Source: Streptomyces nymphaeiformis
GTDB lineage: Bacteria; Actinomycetota; Actinomycetes; Streptomycetales; Streptomycetaceae
Direction: 5' to 3'
NCBI RefSeq assembly: GCF_014203895.1
Contig: NZ_JACHJY010000005.1
Coordinates: 186,001-250,000, forward strand
Length of the DNA stretch: 64,000 nucleotides
Below are positions 45,301 to 54,672 of this stretch, one piece after another; the first letter of the stretch is position 1; each line of letters opens with the position of its first letter. The notes below the pieces were generated by a model. The model saw only the letters and a list, made by a program, of their open reading frames with translations, was not told the origin of the DNA and did no database searches. Both the position numbers and the translations under genes were made by a program.

Positions 45301-46296
45301 GTGGAGCGCAGGACTATCGGGGCGACGGCGCTCGACGTGGGTGCGATCGGCCTGGGGTGCATGCCGATGAGCTGGGCGTACAGCCGTTCGGAACAGCGGG
45401 GGGACCGCTCGCTGCGGACCGTGCACGCGGCGCTCGACGCCGGGGTGAACCTGCTCGACACCGCCGACATGTACGGGCCGTTCACCAACGAGCTGCTCGT
45501 CGGGCGGGCGTTGAAGGAGCGGCGGTCCGAGGCGTTCGTCTCGACGAAGTGCGGACTGCTCGTCGGCGACCAGCACGTCGTCGCCAACGGCAGGCCGGGA
45601 TACGTGCGTCGGGCCTGCGACGCCTCGCTCCGCCGGCTCCAGACCGATGTGATCGACCTCTACCAGCTGCACCGGGCGGACCCCGAGGTGCCGGTCGAGG
45701 AGACCTGGGGCGCCATGGCCGAGCTGGTGTCGGCGGGCAAGGTGCGGGCCCTCGGCCTGTGCGCCGTGGGCGCGCGGGCGGTGCGGCGCGGAGCCGATCT
45801 GCACGAGGGAACGATCCGCCAACTCGACCGCGTCCAGCAGGTGTTCCCGGTCGCGGCGGTGGAGGCCGAGCTGTCGGTGTGGTCGCGTGAGGCCCTCGCG
45901 CGGCTGCTGCCCTGGTGCGCGGCGCGCGGGGTCGGCTTCCTGGCGGCGATGCCGCTGGGCAGCGGCTATCTGACCGGGACGCTGACCCCGGGCGGCGGCT
46001 TCGAGCCGGACGACCCGCGGGCCCGGCACCCCCGGTTCACGGCCGAGATGATGGCGGCGAACCAGCCGATCGTGGCGGGCCTCCGCCGGGTCGCCGCGCG
46101 GCACGGCGCGGACGTCACCCCGGCGCAGGTGGCGCTCGCGTGGGTGCTCGGCCTCGGGCGGCACGTCGTGCCGGTGCCGGGCGCGAAGCGGGAGCGGTGG
46201 GTCGCGGAGAACGCCCGGGCGGCCGCGCTGCGCCTCACGGCCGAGGACCTGACGGAGATCGCGGCGCTTCCGGCGCCGCGCGGGTCCTGGGACTGA
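45301..46296 (+). CDS. Aldo/keto reductase
   Basis: 331 residues from GTG 45301 with GGGAGGGG 9 bases upstream. TIM-barrel AKR motifs: RTIGATALDVGAIGLGCMPM, DTADMYGPFTNELLVGRALK with the catalytic Asp and Tyr, VSTKCG with Lys, and DLYQLHRADPEVPVEETWGA with His. The NADPH tail motif PVPGAKRERWVAENARAAA is near the end. Probably an NADPH-dependent carbonyl reductase; natural substrate unknown. Confidence 0.92.
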   Translation: MERRTIGATALDVGAIGLGCMPMSWAYSRSEQRGDRSLRTVHAALDAGVNLLDTADMYGPFTNELLVGRALKERRSEAFVSTKCGLLVGDQHVVANGRPGYVRRACDASLRRLQTDVIDLYQLHRADPEVPVEETWGAMAELVSAGKVRALGLCAVGARAVRRGADLHEGTIRQLDRVQQVFPVAAVEAELSVWSREALARLLPWCAARGVGFLAAMPLGSGYLTGTLTPGGGFEPDDPRARHPRFTAEMMAANQPIVAGLRRVAARHGADVTPAQVALAWVLGLGRHVVPVPGAKRERWVAENARAAALRLTAEDLTEIAALPAPRGSWD

Positions 46297-46357
46297 GTGC
46301 CGCGCGGGGTATCAAGGAGGTGGTACACCGCCCGCCTCGTCGAAGGGGGACCGGCCC

Positions 46358-47482
46358 ATGCGCCGTCCTGTCGTGCAGAAGGCCCTGTGGGGCGCCGTCG
46401 CGCTGGTGCTCGTGGCCGGCTGCTCCTCGGGGTCGGGAGGCGGCGGGGAGCAGCCCTCGGAGCACCCCCGTACGACCGCCCCGGCATCGGTGTCCCCGAC
46501 GGCGTCCGCCGTCGGGCGGGTGTCCGTGGCGGGGACGCTCACCGAGGGCCTGAAGTCCCCCTGGGGGCTCGCGGAGCTGCCCGGCGGGGATCTGCTCGTC
46601 TCCTCGCGGGACGAGCGGACGATCACCCGGGTCGACGGGCGGACCGGCGCGAAGACCCTCCTCGGCACGGTGCCGGGGGTGGTGCCGGGCGGTGAGGGCG
46701 GGCTCCTGGGGCTCGCCGTCCGGGACGGCCGGGTGTACGCGTACATGACGACCGCCTCCGACAACCGGATCGTGCGCATGCGGTACGGCGGCGGGAAGGG
46801 CGACCGGCTCGGCCCGCCGGAGCCGGTGCTCACCGGCATCCCGAAGGGGTTCGTGCACAACGGCGGGCGGATCGCGTTCGGCCCGGACGGCATGCTGTAC
46901 GCGGGGACCGGCGAGACGGGCCGGACCGGTCTGGCCCAGGACCGTTCGTCGCTGGGCGGGAAGATCCTGCGGATGACACCGGAGGGCAGGCCGGCGCCGG
47001 GCAATCCCTTCCCCGGCTCGGTGGTCTATTCGTACGGCCACCGCAATGTGCAGGGCCTCGCCTGGGACCCGCAGGGCCGGCTGTGGGCGTCGGAGTTCGG
47101 GCAGGACACCTGGGACGAGCTGAACCTGATCGAGCCGGGGCGGAACTACGGCTGGCCGGTGGTGGAGGGCCGGGCCGGGCGCGCCGGGTTCGTGGACCCG
47201 GTGGCCCAGTGGCCGACCTCGGAGGCCTCCCCGAGCGGCATCGCGTACGCCCGGGGCGCGATCTGGATGGCCGCGCTCAGGGGCGAGCGGCTGTGGCGCG
47301 TGCCGCTCTCCGGCGCGGAACGTTCCGGGGAGCCCGAGGCGTTCCTGAAGGGTGGGTACGGACGCCTGCGCACGGTCCTCGCGGCGGGCGGCGACCGGCT
47401 CTGGCTGGTGACGAGCGAGACCGACACCCGGGGCACGCCCGGCCCCGGTGACGACCGGATCCTCCGGCTGGAGGTGAGGTGA
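46358..47482 (+). CDS. Lipoprotein PQQ-dependent sugar dehydrogenase-like protein (GSDH family)
   Basis: 374 residues. Signal with lipobox LVAGC near residue 21, then a Ser/Gly/Pro linker. The six-bladed propeller shows LKSPWGLAELPGGDLLVSSR, GGEGGLLGLAVRDGRVYAYM, FVHNGGRIAFGPDGMLYAGTG, GKILRMTPEGRPAPGNPFPG, VYSYGHRNVQGLAWDPQGRL and FGQDTWDELNLIEPGRNYGW. Relatives oxidise aldose sugars with PQQ at the outer face of the membrane; many actinobacterial members lack proven activity. Begins 61 bases after the reductase gene. Confidence 0.92.
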   Translation: MRRPVVQKALWGAVALVLVAGCSSGSGGGGEQPSEHPRTTAPASVSPTASAVGRVSVAGTLTEGLKSPWGLAELPGGDLLVSSRDERTITRVDGRTGAKTLLGTVPGVVPGGEGGLLGLAVRDGRVYAYMTTASDNRIVRMRYGGGKGDRLGPPEPVLTGIPKGFVHNGGRIAFGPDGMLYAGTGETGRTGLAQDRSSLGGKILRMTPEGRPAPGNPFPGSVVYSYGHRNVQGLAWDPQGRLWASEFGQDTWDELNLIEPGRNYGWPVVEGRAGRAGFVDPVAQWPTSEASPSGIAYARGAIWMAALRGERLWRVPLSGAERSGEPEAFLKGGYGRLRTVLAAGGDRLWLVTSETDTRGTPGPGDDRILRLEVR

Positions 47483-47496
47483 AGGAGGCGGTGACC

Positions 47497-47793
47497 GTGT
47501 TCGGTGGCCTGGACGAGTTCTTCGCGCCGTCGCGCAGGCACGTCGAGGAGGAGCGCCGCAGGGAGGCCCTGACCAGGGAGGACCCGGGGGACGCCGACCC
47601 GGCCCGCGGTCCGGTGGACCTGTCCTCGGGCCGGGTGACGATACGTGTCCCCCGGACCCGGCCCGACGCCCCCGGCTCAGAGGGGCGTGTCGAGGAGGTG
47701 CAGGCGGTGGGCCAGGGCGGCGGCCTCGCCCCGGCCGGCGACGCCGAGCTTGGCGAGGATGTTGGAGACGTGGACGCTGGCCGTCTTCGGTGA
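47497..47793 (+). CDS. DUF6191-like small protein overlapping the next gene
   Basis: 98 residues from GTG 47497 with AAGGAGG 8 bases upstream. The first 50 residues, VFGGLDEFFAPSRRHVEEER and on to GPVDLSSGRVTIRVP, match the short DUF6191 proteins common in streptomycetes. Those usually end near this point; here the frame continues for about 45 more residues and overlaps the 3' end of the convergent LuxR-type gene by 117 bases. The extension (VEEVQAVGQGGGLAPAGDAE) is antisense to the LuxR helix-turn-helix and may be a loss of the original stop. Function unknown. Confidence 0.7.
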   Translation: MFGGLDEFFAPSRRHVEEERRREALTREDPGDADPARGPVDLSSGRVTIRVPRTRPDAPGSEGRVEEVQAVGQGGGLAPAGDAELGEDVGDVDAGRLR

Positions 47794-50733
47794 GATGAAC
47801 AGCTCCTCGGCGATCTGGCGGTTGGTGCGGCCGACCGCGACCAGGCGCAGCACGTCCTGCTCCCGGGGCGTCAGGCCGAAGCTGTCGTCCCCGGGCTCCG
47901 TCGCGGCGGGGGCCTGCTTCTCCTGGACGAGGGAGAGGCGGGCCCGGGCCGCGAGGAGCTCCACGTCCTCGCGGAGCGGGCGGGCGCCGAGACGGACGGC
48001 GGTGGCGTGGGCCTCGCGGAGCAGCGCCGCGGCCTCCTCGCGCCGGCCGCCCTCGACGAGCAGGGCGTCGGCGAGCCGGTGCCGGGCGCGGGCCAGCTGG
48101 TGCGGGCGTTCGAGCGGCTCCCAGGCGGCGACGACCTCGGCCCAGCGGGCGGCGGTCTCGCGGCCCTCGGCGCGGGCGAGCTCCTCGGAGACCTGCTGGG
48201 AGTAGGCCTGCCAGATCGGGGCCGGCGTGGCGAGGCCGCGGACGCAGCGGCGGACCAGGTCGAGCGCCGCGGCGCGCCCCTCGTCGGCGGCGGGCAGCCC
48301 GCGGCTGTCGGCCTCGGCGGTGACGGCGGTGAGGACGAGCGGCCAGCCGTAGCGGTGGGTGCCGGGCGGGAAGCCGGTCTCCGCCGTGGCGGCGAGCTGT
48401 TCCCGTACGTCCGCGAGCCGGCCCTCGGCGGCGGCGATGGCGATGGCGGCCTGTTCCATGGGCAGGGTGTACTGCGGGATCGGGTCGCGGGTGCCGTAGC
48501 GCGCGCGGGCCTCGGCGAGGTGCTCGGCGGCCCTGGCCGGCTCGCCGCGGAAGGTGGCGAGGTGGGCGAGCTGGAGCAGGGCCGTGCCGCCCGGCTTGGT
48601 GCTGCTCGCCCCGGAGCGGAGCAGCAGCTCGGCCTCCTCCTTGCTGCGGTCCCACTCGCCGAGCGAGACGAGCGACTCGGCGAGGTTGGCGCGGATCCAG
48701 CCCGCGCTGTCGACGAGCCCGCGGGAGCGGGCCAGTTCGATTCCGGTGACGGCGATCTCCACGGCCTCGGCGGAGCGGCCGAGCGCCTCCATGGAGGAGG
48801 AGAGGTTGATGTGGGCGCGGGCGGCCTCGTGGAACTGGCCGAGGGCGATGGTCCGTTCGCGCGCCTCGTGCAGCGCGGCGAGGCCGCCCTCGGCGTCTCC
48901 CGCCGACACCATGATGGTGCCGAGGGTGATCCGGGCGTTCAGCTCGATCGGCTCGGCCTTCACGAACCGCGCGTACTCGACGGCGCGTTCGGCGGCGGCG
49001 AGCGTCTCGGGGCCGGGGTTGCGGAGCATGCCCCAGCCGGCCGCGCCGACCAGGACGGTGGCGTGGACGGCGGACGGCGGGAGGCCCTTGACGAGTTCCT
49101 GGGCGCGGGCGATCTCCGGCCAGCCGTCGCCCTTGCCGAGGTTGGACTGGAGCCGGGCCATCTCGGTCCAGAACCAGGCGGCGCGCAGGGGGTCGTTCTC
49201 GACGCTGTCGAGGATCCGGAGCGCCGTGCGGCAGATCTTCGCGGCCCGCTCCCGCTCTCCGGCGAGCCGGGCGGCGACGGCGGCCTCGGCGAGCAGGTCG
49301 AGGTAGCGCAGCGAGTCGGCCTCGGGGTCGAGGGCGCAGGCGGGGTAGGCGTCGGCGTAGTCGATGGGCCGCAGGGAGCGGCGGGCCTCGGCCGGGACCT
49401 TGTCCCACAGCTCCAGGGCCCGTTCGAGGAGGCTGAGCTGCTCGGCGTACGCATGCCGCTTGCGGGTCTCGACGGAGGCCTGGAGGACGGTGGGGAGGGC
49501 CTTCTCCGGGGCGTGCGCGTGGTACCAGTACGTGGCGAGCCGGGTGGTCCGCTCGTGGGGGCGGACGAGTCCGGGGTCGGCCTCCAGGGCCTCGGCGTAG
49601 CGCCGGTTGAGGCGGGAGCGTTCGCCGGGCAGCAGGTCGTCGCTGACGGCCTCGCGGACGAGGGAGTGGCGGAAGCGGTAGCCGTCGCCGTCGGGGACGG
49701 CGAGCAGGATGTTCTTGCCGACGCAGGCCCGCAGCGCCTCGATCAGTTCGTCCTCGGGGAGCCCGGCGACGGCGGCGAGCAGCCCGTACTCGACGGTGGA
49801 GCCGCCCTCGGCGACGATCCTGGCGACCCGCTGGGCGCCTTCGGGGAGCATCTCGACCCGGACGAGCAGGAGGTCGCGCAGGGAGTCGCTGAGCTGGCCG
49901 GGGGCGCAGCCGGCCTCGTGGGAGACGACGAGCTCCTCGACGAAGAAGGCGTTGCCGTCGGAGCGTTCGAAGACCTCTTCGACGAGTCCGGGGTCGGGTT
50001 CGGCGGCGAGGATGCCGGTGAGCTGGCGGTGCACCTCGGTGCGGGTGAAGCGGGAGAGTTCGATGCGGCGGATGGTGCGGAGCCGGTCGAGTTCGGCGAG
50101 GAGCGGGCGCAGCGGGTGGCGGCGGTGGATGTCGTCGGCGCGGTAGCTGGCGACGACCGTGATCCGGCCGCGGCGCAGGGTGCGCAGGAGGTAGGTGAGC
50201 AGGTGCCGGGTGGAGGCGTCGGCCCAGTGCAGGTCCTCCAGGACGAGCACGATCGTGCGGTCGGCGGCGAGCCGTTCCAGGAGGCGTACGGTCAGTTCGA
50301 AGAGCCGGGCGGTGGAGTCCTCGTCGGCGGGCTCGTGGCTGCCGGGGTCGCCCAACTCGGGCATCAGGCGGGCGAGCTCGCCCTCGTGGCCCTCGGCGGC
50401 GGCGGCGAGTTCGCCGGGCAGGTGGCGGTGGAGCGCGCGCAGAGCGGCGGCGAAGGGTGCGAACGGCAGGCCGTCGGCGCCGAGTTCGACGCAGCCGCCG
50501 AGCGCCACGACGGCGCCCTGGTCGCAGGCCGTGTCGAGGAACTCCTCGATGAGCCGGGTCTTGCCGACGCCCGCCTCCCCGCCGATGAGCAGGGCCTGGG
50601 GCTCTCCCGCGGTCGCGCGGGAGAGCGCCTCGGTGAGGGCGGTGAGTTCGCCGGCGCGGCCGACGAACACGGGGCTGACTGACCTGGTCTCCACGGCGCC
50701 GAGCATCGCACAGACTTCCATGCCGTCGCTCAT
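47677..50733 (-). CDS. Large ATP-binding LuxR-family (LAL/MalT-like) transcriptional regulator
   Basis: 1018 residues. N-terminal AAA/STAND ATPase: FVGRAGELTALTEAL, Walker A LLIGGEAGVGKTRLIEEFL (about 50-68), Walker B IVLVLEDLHWADASTRHLL, and RITVVASYRADDIHRRHPL. A long TPR-like helical region fills about 400-930. The C-terminal GerE/LuxR helix-turn-helix is FGLTPREQDVLRLVAVGRTN-RQIAEELFISPKTASVHVSN-ILAKLGV. Such proteins are ligand-triggered activators. The start has no clear Shine-Dalgarno but follows the small gene 50741-50929 by 7 bases, suggesting coupled translation. Confidence 0.92.
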   Translation of the reverse strand: MSDGMEVCAMLGAVETRSVSPVFVGRAGELTALTEALSRATAGEPQALLIGGEAGVGKTRLIEEFLDTACDQGAVVALGGCVELGADGLPFAPFAAALRALHRHLPGELAAAAEGHEGELARLMPELGDPGSHEPADEDSTARLFELTVRLLERLAADRTIVLVLEDLHWADASTRHLLTYLLRTLRRGRITVVASYRADDIHRRHPLRPLLAELDRLRTIRRIELSRFTRTEVHRQLTGILAAEPDPGLVEEVFERSDGNAFFVEELVVSHEAGCAPGQLSDSLRDLLLVRVEMLPEGAQRVARIVAEGGSTVEYGLLAAVAGLPEDELIEALRACVGKNILLAVPDGDGYRFRHSLVREAVSDDLLPGERSRLNRRYAEALEADPGLVRPHERTTRLATYWYHAHAPEKALPTVLQASVETRKRHAYAEQLSLLERALELWDKVPAEARRSLRPIDYADAYPACALDPEADSLRYLDLLAEAAVAARLAGERERAAKICRTALRILDSVENDPLRAAWFWTEMARLQSNLGKGDGWPEIARAQELVKGLPPSAVHATVLVGAAGWGMLRNPGPETLAAAERAVEYARFVKAEPIELNARITLGTIMVSAGDAEGGLAALHEARERTIALGQFHEAARAHINLSSSMEALGRSAEAVEIAVTGIELARSRGLVDSAGWIRANLAESLVSLGEWDRSKEEAELLLRSGASSTKPGGTALLQLAHLATFRGEPARAAEHLAEARARYGTRDPIPQYTLPMEQAAIAIAAAEGRLADVREQLAATAETGFPPGTHRYGWPLVLTAVTAEADSRGLPAADEGRAAALDLVRRCVRGLATPAPIWQAYSQQVSEELARAEGRETAARWAEVVAAWEPLERPHQLARARHRLADALLVEGGRREEAAALLREAHATAVRLGARPLREDVELLAARARLSLVQEKQAPAATEPGDDSFGLTPREQDVLRLVAVGRTNRQIAEELFISPKTASVHVSNILAKLGVAGRGEAAALAHRLHLLDTPL

Positions 50734-50740
50734 ACGGGGG

Positions 50741-50929
50741 TCACGCGGCCTTGGTGAAGAGACCGCGACCGCCGTCGGCGGCCTGGACCTCGGCGTGGTG
50801 GCCCCCGATCCGGATGCCGAGGATGCGCAGACCCTTGTGGGTCGCCGCGGCCTCGTGGGCCAGGCGGTGGGCGGCGGCCTCGGCGACGAGCTCGGCGTGG
50901 TGCATGGTGTGGAGTTCGTACTCGAACAT
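50741..50929 (-). CDS. Small protein, 62 residues, upstream of the LAL regulator
   Basis: Reads MFEYELHTMHHAELVAEAAA and ends GGRGLFTKAA. ATG 50929 has GGGAG 6 bases upstream. It is His- and Ala-rich with an amphipathic N-terminal helix and no membrane segment. Its stop lies 7 bases before the regulator start, so both are on one transcript. No family recognised. The 160-base region upstream (50930-51090) is GC-rich with repeated CCTTAGG/CCTAGG words and probably holds the promoter. Confidence 0.7.
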   Translation of the reverse strand: MFEYELHTMHHAELVAEAAAHRLAHEAAATHKGLRILGIRIGGHHAEVQAADGGRGLFTKAA

Positions 50930-51090
50930 CGTGTGCTCCCTGGGTTTCTTCGGTTTCGGTATCGCTCTCTTGCGATGCCTCTACTTTCGTTTCCCAGGGG
51001 GTGCCGTCACATCGGGCGAGTGCCGCATGTTCGGGGTACGGGGGTCCTTAGGAGGGTCCTAGGGGGGCCTTAGGCGGGGTCCCCGGGTGC

Positions 51091-51732
51091 TCAGGACCCG
51101 GTGGTCGGGAGGCTCAGGAACAGGTCGAAGTAGGTACCGACCGACAGGAGCAGCCCGAGCCCGCCGAGGACGGCGCCGGCGACGGCGACCGCGCGGACCC
51201 AGAGGGGGCGCCGGGGCAGGGTCAGCACGAGGACGCCGACGATCACGGCGAGGAGCGCGAAGACGCCGTTGACGAGGGCGGTGCTGTGCCAGGCGTCGCC
51301 GTAGATCTCGTTGATCTGCTGGGCCGGGGTGCCGCCGGCGGAGGTCTTGATCTGCCCGATGAGCGTCTCGCGCTCGGCGACGACCTTGCCGGTCCAGGTG
51401 CCGGTGAGGGCGACGGCGGAGAGGGCCGCGGAGACGACGGCAGCGGCGGCGGCGCCGATGCCGGTGGCCTCCGGCGAGAGGGCCTCCTCGCCGTCGAGCT
51501 CGCCGTCCAGCCCGCCGTCCAGCTCGTCGTCCGGCGCGTCGAGCAGCTCGGCGGCCGTGTCCTCGACGGTCCCCGCCTCTGCGGCGGTCCCGGCGTCCTG
51601 GGTGGTCCCGGCGTCCTGGGTGGTCCCGGCGTCCTGGGTGGTCCCGGCGGCCTCGGCGGCCTCGGCGCTCGTGCCCGCCGCCACCTCGTCGGTCTTCGAG
51701 GTGGCGGTCTTCTCGGTCGTCTTGGTGTCCAT
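51091..51732 (-). CDS. Membrane protein with Ala/Thr-rich repetitive N-terminus
   Basis: 213 residues from ATG 51732 (MDTKTTEKTATSKTDEVAAG). The first 100 residues are low complexity, with GTTQDA repeated three times from an 18-bp DNA repeat, then acidic DELDGGLDGELDGEE. Three membrane helices follow (AAAAVVSAALSAVALTGTW; VNGVFALLAVIVGVLVLTL; VRAVAVAGAVLGGLGLLLSV). Between helices 1 and 2 is an extracytoplasmic loop (QINEIYGDAWHSTA). Function unknown. Confidence 0.8.
   Translation of the reverse strand: MDTKTTEKTATSKTDEVAAGTSAEAAEAAGTTQDAGTTQDAGTTQDAGTAAEAGTVEDTAAELLDAPDDELDGGLDGELDGEEALSPEATGIGAAAAAVVSAALSAVALTGTWTGKVVAERETLIGQIKTSAGGTPAQQINEIYGDAWHSTALVNGVFALLAVIVGVLVLTLPRRPLWVRAVAVAGAVLGGLGLLLSVGTYFDLFLSLPTTGS
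51586..51649. repeat. Three 18-bp tandem repeats in a coding sequence
   Basis: GGTCCCGGCGTCCTGGGT occurs at 51586-51603, 51604-51621 and 51622-51639 with a partial fourth copy. The copies are identical and in frame, encoding GTTQDA repeats on the minus strand; likely a copy-number-variable site. Confidence 0.85.
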
Positions 51733-51767
51733 GCGGCGCACGCTAGGCGGCCCACATGAGAGGCGGC

Positions 51768-52325
51768 TTAAGACGCCTTCGCCGCGCGCCACTCGGGGGC
51801 GAGGACGGACCAGATCTCCGTGTCCGAGCGGCTGCCGCGGTACAGGTAGTTCTCCCGCAGCACGCCCTCCTTCGTCATGCCGAGGCGGCGGGCGACGGCG
51901 ATGCTCGGCAGGTTCTTCGTGGAGGCGTACCAGTCGACGCGGTGGAGGCCGCGCTCCTCGATCGCCCAGTCGATGATGACCCGGCAGGCCCGCGTGATCA
52001 GGCCCTTCCCGGCGGCGGAGGGCTCCAGCCAGCAGCCGGCCTCGGCGGTGCCGTTCGCGGCGTCGAAGGTCCGGAAGAGGACGCCGCCGACGAGGGTGCC
52101 CTCGGACCAGATGCCGTAGAGCCGGCCGGTGTCACTCGCGGCCTTCTCGGCGTACGAGGTGAGGTAGGCGCGGGCGGAGTCGAGGTCCGCGACGACGTCG
52201 GGGAGGCCGATGTGCTGCCCGACGAACTCCCGGCCCCGGTCCATGTGGGTCAGGAATTCCTCGGCCTGCCAGGGCTCCAGGGGCCTGAGCTCGGCGCCGT
52301 CGTCACCCAGCGATATCGCGAACAT
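51768..52325 (-). CDS. GNAT N-acetyltransferase (RimJ/RimL type)
   Basis: 185 residues. RimL-like N-terminus (ELRPLEPWQAEEFLTHMDRG), then GTLVGGVLFRTFDAANGTAE, AGCWLEPSAAGKGLITRACR-VIIDWAIEERGLHRVDW, and ARRLGMTKEGVLRENYLYRG. These are the features of enzymes acetylating N-termini of ribosomal proteins or small amines. Its start overlaps the end of the MMPL transporter gene by 23 bases, so it is cotranscribed with it. Confidence 0.92.
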   Translation of the reverse strand: MFAISLGDDGAELRPLEPWQAEEFLTHMDRGREFVGQHIGLPDVVADLDSARAYLTSYAEKAASDTGRLYGIWSEGTLVGGVLFRTFDAANGTAEAGCWLEPSAAGKGLITRACRVIIDWAIEERGLHRVDWYASTKNLPSIAVARRLGMTKEGVLRENYLYRGSRSDTEIWSVLAPEWRAAKAS

Positions 52326-54540
52326 CGTCGTTCTCCTCCGCAGTCGGAACCGTCACGCGCTGTACGGGGATCTTCGCACGCGCGTCCGCCGCCTCGCGGC
52401 ACTCGGGCGGTTCGATGCTGATCCGGGGCAGGACCCGGTCGAGCCACTTCGGCAGCCACCAGTTCGCGCCGCCGAGCAGGTGCATCAGGGCCGGGACGAG
52501 GAGGGTCCGCAGGATGAAGGCGTCGAGGGCGACGGCCGCCGCGAGCGCGATGCCGAACATCGCGATGACCCGGTCGCCGCTGAGGACGAAGGCGAGGAAG
52601 ACGGAGATCATGATGACCGCGGCGGAGTTGATCACGCGGCTGGTCTCGGCGAGGCCGACCCGGACCGCCCGCCGGTTGTCCCCGGTCTCCAGCCATTCCT
52701 CGTACATCCGGCTGACCAGGAAGACCTGGTAGTCCATGGAGAGTCCGAAGAGGACGGAGACCATGATCACGGGGAGGAAGGGCTCGATCGGTCCGGCGCT
52801 GCCGAGGCCGAGCAGCTCGCTCCCCCAGCCCCACTGGAAGATCGCGACGACGATCCCGAAGGCGCCGGCGACGGCGGCGACGTTCATGGCGGCGGCCTTG
52901 AGCGGGATGCCGAGGGACCGGAAGGCGAGCAGGAGCAGCAGACAGCCGAGGGCGATGACGACGCCGACGAAGAGCGGCAGCTTGCCGACGATGATCCCGG
53001 CGAAGTCGTCGTACGAGGCGGTGACGCCGCCCACGAGCACGTCCAGGGAGGTGCCCGCCTCGGCCTTCGGGATGACGTCGTCGCGGAGCCGGTCGACGAG
53101 CTCGCTGGTCGCCTTGGACTGCGGCGAGGAGTCGGGCACGACGGTGAGGACGGCGGTGTCGCCCGCGCTGTTGTACGTGACGGGGGAGACGGACGCGACG
53201 CCCTTGGTCGCGCCCAGCGCGGCCGGCAGCTGGTCGAGGGCGACCCGGTCGTCGGCGCCGTCGAGGCCGGCGACGAGGGTGAGCGGGCCGTTGACGCCGG
53301 GCCCGAAGCCGTCGGCGAGCAGGTCGTACGCCTTGCGGGTGGTCGCGGTGGCCGGGTTGTTGCCCTGGTCGGAGGTGCCGAGGTGGAGCGAGAGGGTCGG
53401 CAGCGCGAGGACGGCCATGACGAGGACGGCGACCCCGCCGAGGAGCTTGGGGTGCCGCTCGACGAAGGCGGACCAGCGGGCGGCGAAGCCGGTGGGCAGC
53501 TCGGGCTGCGGGCCGCGCTCGGCGAGCACCCGGCGTTCGCGCCGGGACAGCGCCTTCGTACCGATGAACGACAGCAGCGCGGGGAGCAGGGTGACGGAGG
53601 CGGCGACCGTGAGGAGCACGGTGAGCGAGGCGGCGATGGCGACGCCGTTGAGGAAGCTGAGCCGCAGGATGAGCATGCCGAGCAGGGCGATGCAGACGGT
53701 GGCGCCGGCGAAGACGACGGCGCGGCCCGTGGTGGCGACTGCGGTCTCGGCGGCCTCGGCGACGGAGCGGCCGCGTTTGAGGCCTCTTCGGTGCCTGGTC
53801 ACGATGAAGAGGGCGTAGTCGATGCCGACGCCGAGGCCGACGAGCATGCCGAGCATGGGGGCGAAGTCGGCGACGGTCATCAGATGGCCGAGGAGCACGA
53901 TCCCGGAGTACGCGATGCCGACGCTGACGAGCGCGGTCGCGATCGGGAGCGCGGAGGCGGCGAGCGAGCCGAAGGCGAGGAAGAGGACGACGGCCGCGAC
54001 GGCGACGCCGACGATCTCGGCGATGTGTCCGCCGGGGGCCTCGGTGAGGGCGACGGCGCTGCCGCCGAGCTCGACCTGGAGGTCGTCCGTGGCGGCGGCC
54101 TTGGCGGTGTCGACGAGGGCCTTGGCCTGGGCCTCGGGGATGTCGTCGGACTGCGCGTCGAAGGTGACGGTGGCGTAGGCGGTGTGGCCGTCCTCGCTGA
54201 CCTGCCCCCTGGCGTCGTCGTACGGCGAGGTGACGGCGGCGACACCGGGCAGCTCGGCGACCTCGTCGAGCATGCCGCCGATGCGGTCCTCGACGGCGTC
54301 GGCGCGGACGCTGCCCCGGTCGGTGTGCCAGACGATGGTGTCGCTGTCACCGCCGAGGCCGTGGAAGCCCCGGTCGAGGAGGGCGGTGGCCCGGCCGGAC
54401 TCGGTGCCCGGGGCCTCGTAGTCGTTGGAGTACGCACTGCCGGCGAGGGTCGCGCCGGCGGCGGTCCCGCCGAGCGCGAGGAGCCAGAGGAGAACGACGA
54501 CGAGACGGTGACGGACACACCACCGTGCGATTGCGGCCAA
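52303..54540 (-). CDS. MMPL family RND transporter
   Basis: 745 residues with 12 membrane segments in two halves of one plus five, each with a large extracytoplasmic loop. Motifs: RWCVRHRLVVVLLWLLALGG at the N-terminus, LGVGIDYALFIVTRHRRGLK (the GxxxDY proton-relay segment) in the first half and LFGLSMDYQVFLVSRMYEEW in the second. Actinobacterial MMPL proteins export lipids or drugs. A C-terminal cytoplasmic tail (RISIEPPECREAADARAKIP) is present. No regulator is adjacent. Confidence 0.94.
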   Translation of the reverse strand: MAAIARWCVRHRLVVVLLWLLALGGTAAGATLAGSAYSNDYEAPGTESGRATALLDRGFHGLGGDSDTIVWHTDRGSVRADAVEDRIGGMLDEVAELPGVAAVTSPYDDARGQVSEDGHTAYATVTFDAQSDDIPEAQAKALVDTAKAAATDDLQVELGGSAVALTEAPGGHIAEIVGVAVAAVVLFLAFGSLAASALPIATALVSVGIAYSGIVLLGHLMTVADFAPMLGMLVGLGVGIDYALFIVTRHRRGLKRGRSVAEAAETAVATTGRAVVFAGATVCIALLGMLILRLSFLNGVAIAASLTVLLTVAASVTLLPALLSFIGTKALSRRERRVLAERGPQPELPTGFAARWSAFVERHPKLLGGVAVLVMAVLALPTLSLHLGTSDQGNNPATATTRKAYDLLADGFGPGVNGPLTLVAGLDGADDRVALDQLPAALGATKGVASVSPVTYNSAGDTAVLTVVPDSSPQSKATSELVDRLRDDVIPKAEAGTSLDVLVGGVTASYDDFAGIIVGKLPLFVGVVIALGCLLLLLAFRSLGIPLKAAAMNVAAVAGAFGIVVAIFQWGWGSELLGLGSAGPIEPFLPVIMVSVLFGLSMDYQVFLVSRMYEEWLETGDNRRAVRVGLAETSRVINSAAVIMISVFLAFVLSGDRVIAMFGIALAAAVALDAFILRTLLVPALMHLLGGANWWLPKWLDRVLPRISIEPPECREAADARAKIPVQRVTVPTAEENDDVRDIAG

Positions 54541-54634
54541 GGACGTACTCCTGACTGGATCTGTACTCGCGCCCCACTGTTACAGCCAAACGTGATCGTT
54601 TGCCCGTTTCGTGGCGATCCTCACAGGGTGCGTC

Positions 54635-54666
54635 GCGGGGCCGGGAACCCTGCTGCCCGGCCCCGC
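54635..54666 (-). terminator. Terminator after the phospholipase gene
   Basis: GCGGGGCCGGG (54635-54645) pairs with CCCGGCCCCGC (54656-54666), 6 bases past the stop codon. Confidence 0.8.
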
Positions 54667-54672
54667 GCGGGC

